Source: Oscillibacter sp.
GTDB taxonomy: Bacteria; Bacillota; Clostridia; Oscillospirales; Oscillospiraceae
Direction: 5' to 3'
Assembly (NCBI GenBank): GCA_022795445.1
Contig: JAAWGR010000005.1
Coordinates: 1 to 64,000 of the forward strand
Length of the DNA stretch: 64,000 nucleotides
Below, one piece after another: positions 62,450 to 64,000 of this stretch. Under the pieces are notes generated by a model. It was not told where the DNA came from. It searched no databases and saw nothing but the letters and a program-made list of their open reading frames with translations. Position 1 is the first letter of the stretch. The number at the start of each line of letters is the position of its first letter. Made by a program: the position numbers and the translations under genes.

Positions 62450-63508
62450 TTAATTTCTCCGTTTCAAGTCATAAGACAGCCGCAGAATTTCCTCACACAG
62501 CTGTATGTAAGACATTCCGGCTGCGGCAGCTTCCTTCGGCACCAGACTGCCTGGGGTCAAACCCGGCAGGGAATTCAGCTCCAGGCACCAGAATTTTCCG
62601 GCCCTGTCCATAATGAAATCCGTCCGGGAATACACCGTCATCCCCAGCGCCCGGTGCAGCCGCAGGGCCAACTCCCCCGCCTCGGCCTGCTGCTCCGGCG
62701 TGATGGGGGCGGGGCAAAGCTCCTGCGCACCGCCGTTCTGGTACTTCGCCACATAATCAAATTCGCCTTCCGCAGGCAGGATTTCCAACGCCGGAAGGGC
62801 TTTATCTCCCAAAACACCGACGGTAATTTCCCGGCCATAGAGGCGCTCCTCCACCAAGACCTCTCCGCCGAAATCCAGCACCTTCACCAGCGCGTCCTCC
62901 AGTGCGGCACGGTCTTCTGGAAGGAACACGCCTAGAGACGAACCGCCTCCTGTAGTCTTTACCACACAGGGCATCGGCAGTTCCTTTGCCAGATGGGCAG
63001 CCTCCTCCTTGGCGTAAGGCGGCAGCACCTGCCATTTCGGCGTGGGCAGCCCCTCTGCGTCCATAATACGCTTGGTCATCGCCTTATCCATGGAAAGGCC
63101 GCTGGCCAGATAACCGCCGCCGGTGTAGCGGATACCCAAAAGATCAAACGATGCCTGGACACGACCATCCTCGCCATCTTGGCCGTGAAGGCCCAGGAAA
63201 ACAATATCCGCCATCGTGCAAAGCTCCAACACATTCGGCCCAAACACGCGGCTACTCTGGTCCTTCCGCTGGCGGCGGACCGCTGCCAAATCCGGCGCGA
63301 CGGCCTCAATGTATACATCCGAGCAAAGTCCGTCCGGCGCATCAAATAGTGTTCGTAAATCCTCCGGCGCATCCTCAACGCCAAGATACAAATCCACCAA
63401 AATCGCCTGGTGCCCGTTTTCCCGCAGAGCACGGCAGACATTGGTACCGGTGACAAGCGACACTGCGCGTTCGGCGGAGAGTCCCCCTGCCAAAACAACG
63501 ATTTTCAT
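62450..63508 (-). CDS. ddl: D-alanine-D-alanine ligase
   Basis: 352 residues from ATG 63508 after GGAGGAG. ATP-grasp ligase: VVLAGGLSAERAVSLVTG at the N-terminus, VKTTGGGSSLGVFL, EERLYGREITVGVLG and the metal-binding CLELNSLPGLTPGSLVPKEA. It joins two D-Ala with ATP. I do not see a clear D-Lac-type change, but the active-site loop was not compared in detail. Confidence 0.94.
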   Translation of the reverse strand: MKIVVLAGGLSAERAVSLVTGTNVCRALRENGHQAILVDLYLGVEDAPEDLRTLFDAPDGLCSDVYIEAVAPDLAAVRRQRKDQSSRVFGPNVLELCTMADIVFLGLHGQDGEDGRVQASFDLLGIRYTGGGYLASGLSMDKAMTKRIMDAEGLPTPKWQVLPPYAKEEAAHLAKELPMPCVVKTTGGGSSLGVFLPEDRAALEDALVKVLDFGGEVLVEERLYGREITVGVLGDKALPALEILPAEGEFDYVAKYQNGGAQELCPAPITPEQQAEAGELALRLHRALGMTVYSRTDFIMDRAGKFWCLELNSLPGLTPGSLVPKEAAAAGMSYIQLCEEILRLSYDLKRRN

Positions 63509-63698
63509 TCTAAAATCTCCTCCGGAGCTGTCTTTCAGCCATATGATGCCACATTTAAGCAAATTACGAGAAATACGCGAAGACACAACGGCTGCTGCGT
63601 AGCCATTGTACCATATTTTATTACAATCTGCTATAGTTTAGCACAAAGACGGCCCGAATACAACCGGGAAACGAAAAATTTGCCGAAAACTGCGGAAA

Positions 63699-63727
63699 GC
63701 CCGCCGGAAATATGCTTTCCAGCGGGC
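63699..63727 (-). terminator. Probable terminator of the SLH gene
   Basis: GCCCGCCGGAAA pairs with TTTCCAGCGGGC around a short loop; the minus strand continues in CTTTCC, so its U tract is weak. Confidence 0.5.
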
Positions 63728-63736
63728 CTCGCCTGC

Positions 63737-64000
63737 TTAATGGAACCAGCCAGAGCTTTCTCCGCCATCCATAAGGGTTTTTACAGCGGAGAGCATCTGC
63801 GCGGCGTCTGCGCGGGTGACAGCCTGTTCCATGGTCTGGCTGCCGAAGCTGCCTGCCGCCAGGACATTGACAGCCTCCATATTGGCAACCGCCTGTGCGG
63901 CCCAAGAGGGAACCGTCTCCTGGTCGGCATACCAGACATCAAGGTTCACGTCGCCCAGGTTCAGAACACGGTCAAGGACGGTGGCGGCCTCGTTGAAGCT
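63737..64000 (-). CDS. C-terminal end of an S-layer-homology protein (partial)
   Basis: About 87 residues are visible; the gene continues beyond the window edge at 64000. The frame starts SFNEAATVLDRVLNLGDVNL, then WYADQETVPSWAAQAVANME, a typical SLH unit, and a second one with TRADAAQMLSAVKTLM. The protein ends SSGWFH. An exported cell-wall-bound protein is likely. Confidence 0.8.
   Translation of the reverse strand, partial: SFNEAATVLDRVLNLGDVNLDVWYADQETVPSWAAQAVANMEAVNVLAAGSFGSQTMEQAVTRADAAQMLSAVKTLMDGGESSGWFH

Noticed and set aside
1-64000. tRNA genes, rRNA and CRISPR arrays
   Set aside because: No cloverleaf-like TTCGA/GG pattern, rRNA motif or regular spaced repeats were seen on either strand. 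A dedicated search could still find one.

Overview
The window is a chromosomal segment from a Gram-positive, spore-forming anaerobe, most likely a gut member of the Clostridia (Oscillospiraceae-like; inferred from gene content, not from a marker search). Pointers are near-consensus sigma-A promoters, AGGAGG ribosome binding sites, a SpoIVFA/SpoIVFB-like pair, S-layer-homology proteins, a sigma-54 regulator with a beta-keto acid cleavage enzyme, an ECF vitamin transporter subunit and short C4 zinc-ribbon proteins. No tRNA, rRNA or CRISPR array was seen.

Layout. 1-6009 is a decaying locus: a MoxR-type ATPase (cut by the window edge), a DUF2201/VWA protein with a damaged 3' end, a broken leucine-rich-repeat gene, a type II toxin-antitoxin pair on the other strand, and a long LRR-DUF4132 gene with several lesions. 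6010-6718 is a scar of conjugative-element gene fragments. 6719-17664 is mainly housekeeping: rlmD, a beta-CASP metallo-beta-lactamase, a 2-hydroxyacyl-CoA dehydratase-like protein, secA, pgeF, an oligopeptide-binding-type lipoprotein and rpsU. 17840-32456 is a 14-gene tellurite-resistance-type (Ter) stress operon: TerY, PP2C phosphatase, kinase, Ca2+ P-type ATPase, three typical TerD proteins plus a divergent one, an AIM24 protein, a beta-helix/TerD fusion, and a metabolic module (CitE-like lyase, PRTase/TRSP, StiP-like, HAD phosphatase). It probably starts at one promoter near 32575-32603.

32778-35909 holds a Cys-rich protein, a CDF metal exporter and a cobalamin riboswitch controlling a DUF4430 surface protein and an ECF S component. 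36266-41435 is a sigma-54 catabolic module: a PAS/AAA+/Fis activator, three matching dyads, a -24/-12 promoter, then a beta-keto acid cleavage enzyme, a tiny zinc ribbon, a 3-hydroxyacyl-CoA-dehydrogenase-like enzyme and an AtoE-type carrier. I read this as uptake and cleavage of an unidentified 3-hydroxy acid.

41560-44814 has a resolvase remnant and a GtrA/GtrB/Gtr-type glycosylation set. 44838-64000 is housekeeping and envelope biology: SpoIVFB/SpoIVFA-like, DUF711 with an ACT protein, threonine-branch genes (ACT regulator, hom, lysC), an SLH protein, M18 aminopeptidase, a TsaC/Sua5-CoaE fusion, prfA, flavodoxin, a YdcF-like protein, an ABC-F ATPase, murF, ddl and the end of another SLH protein.
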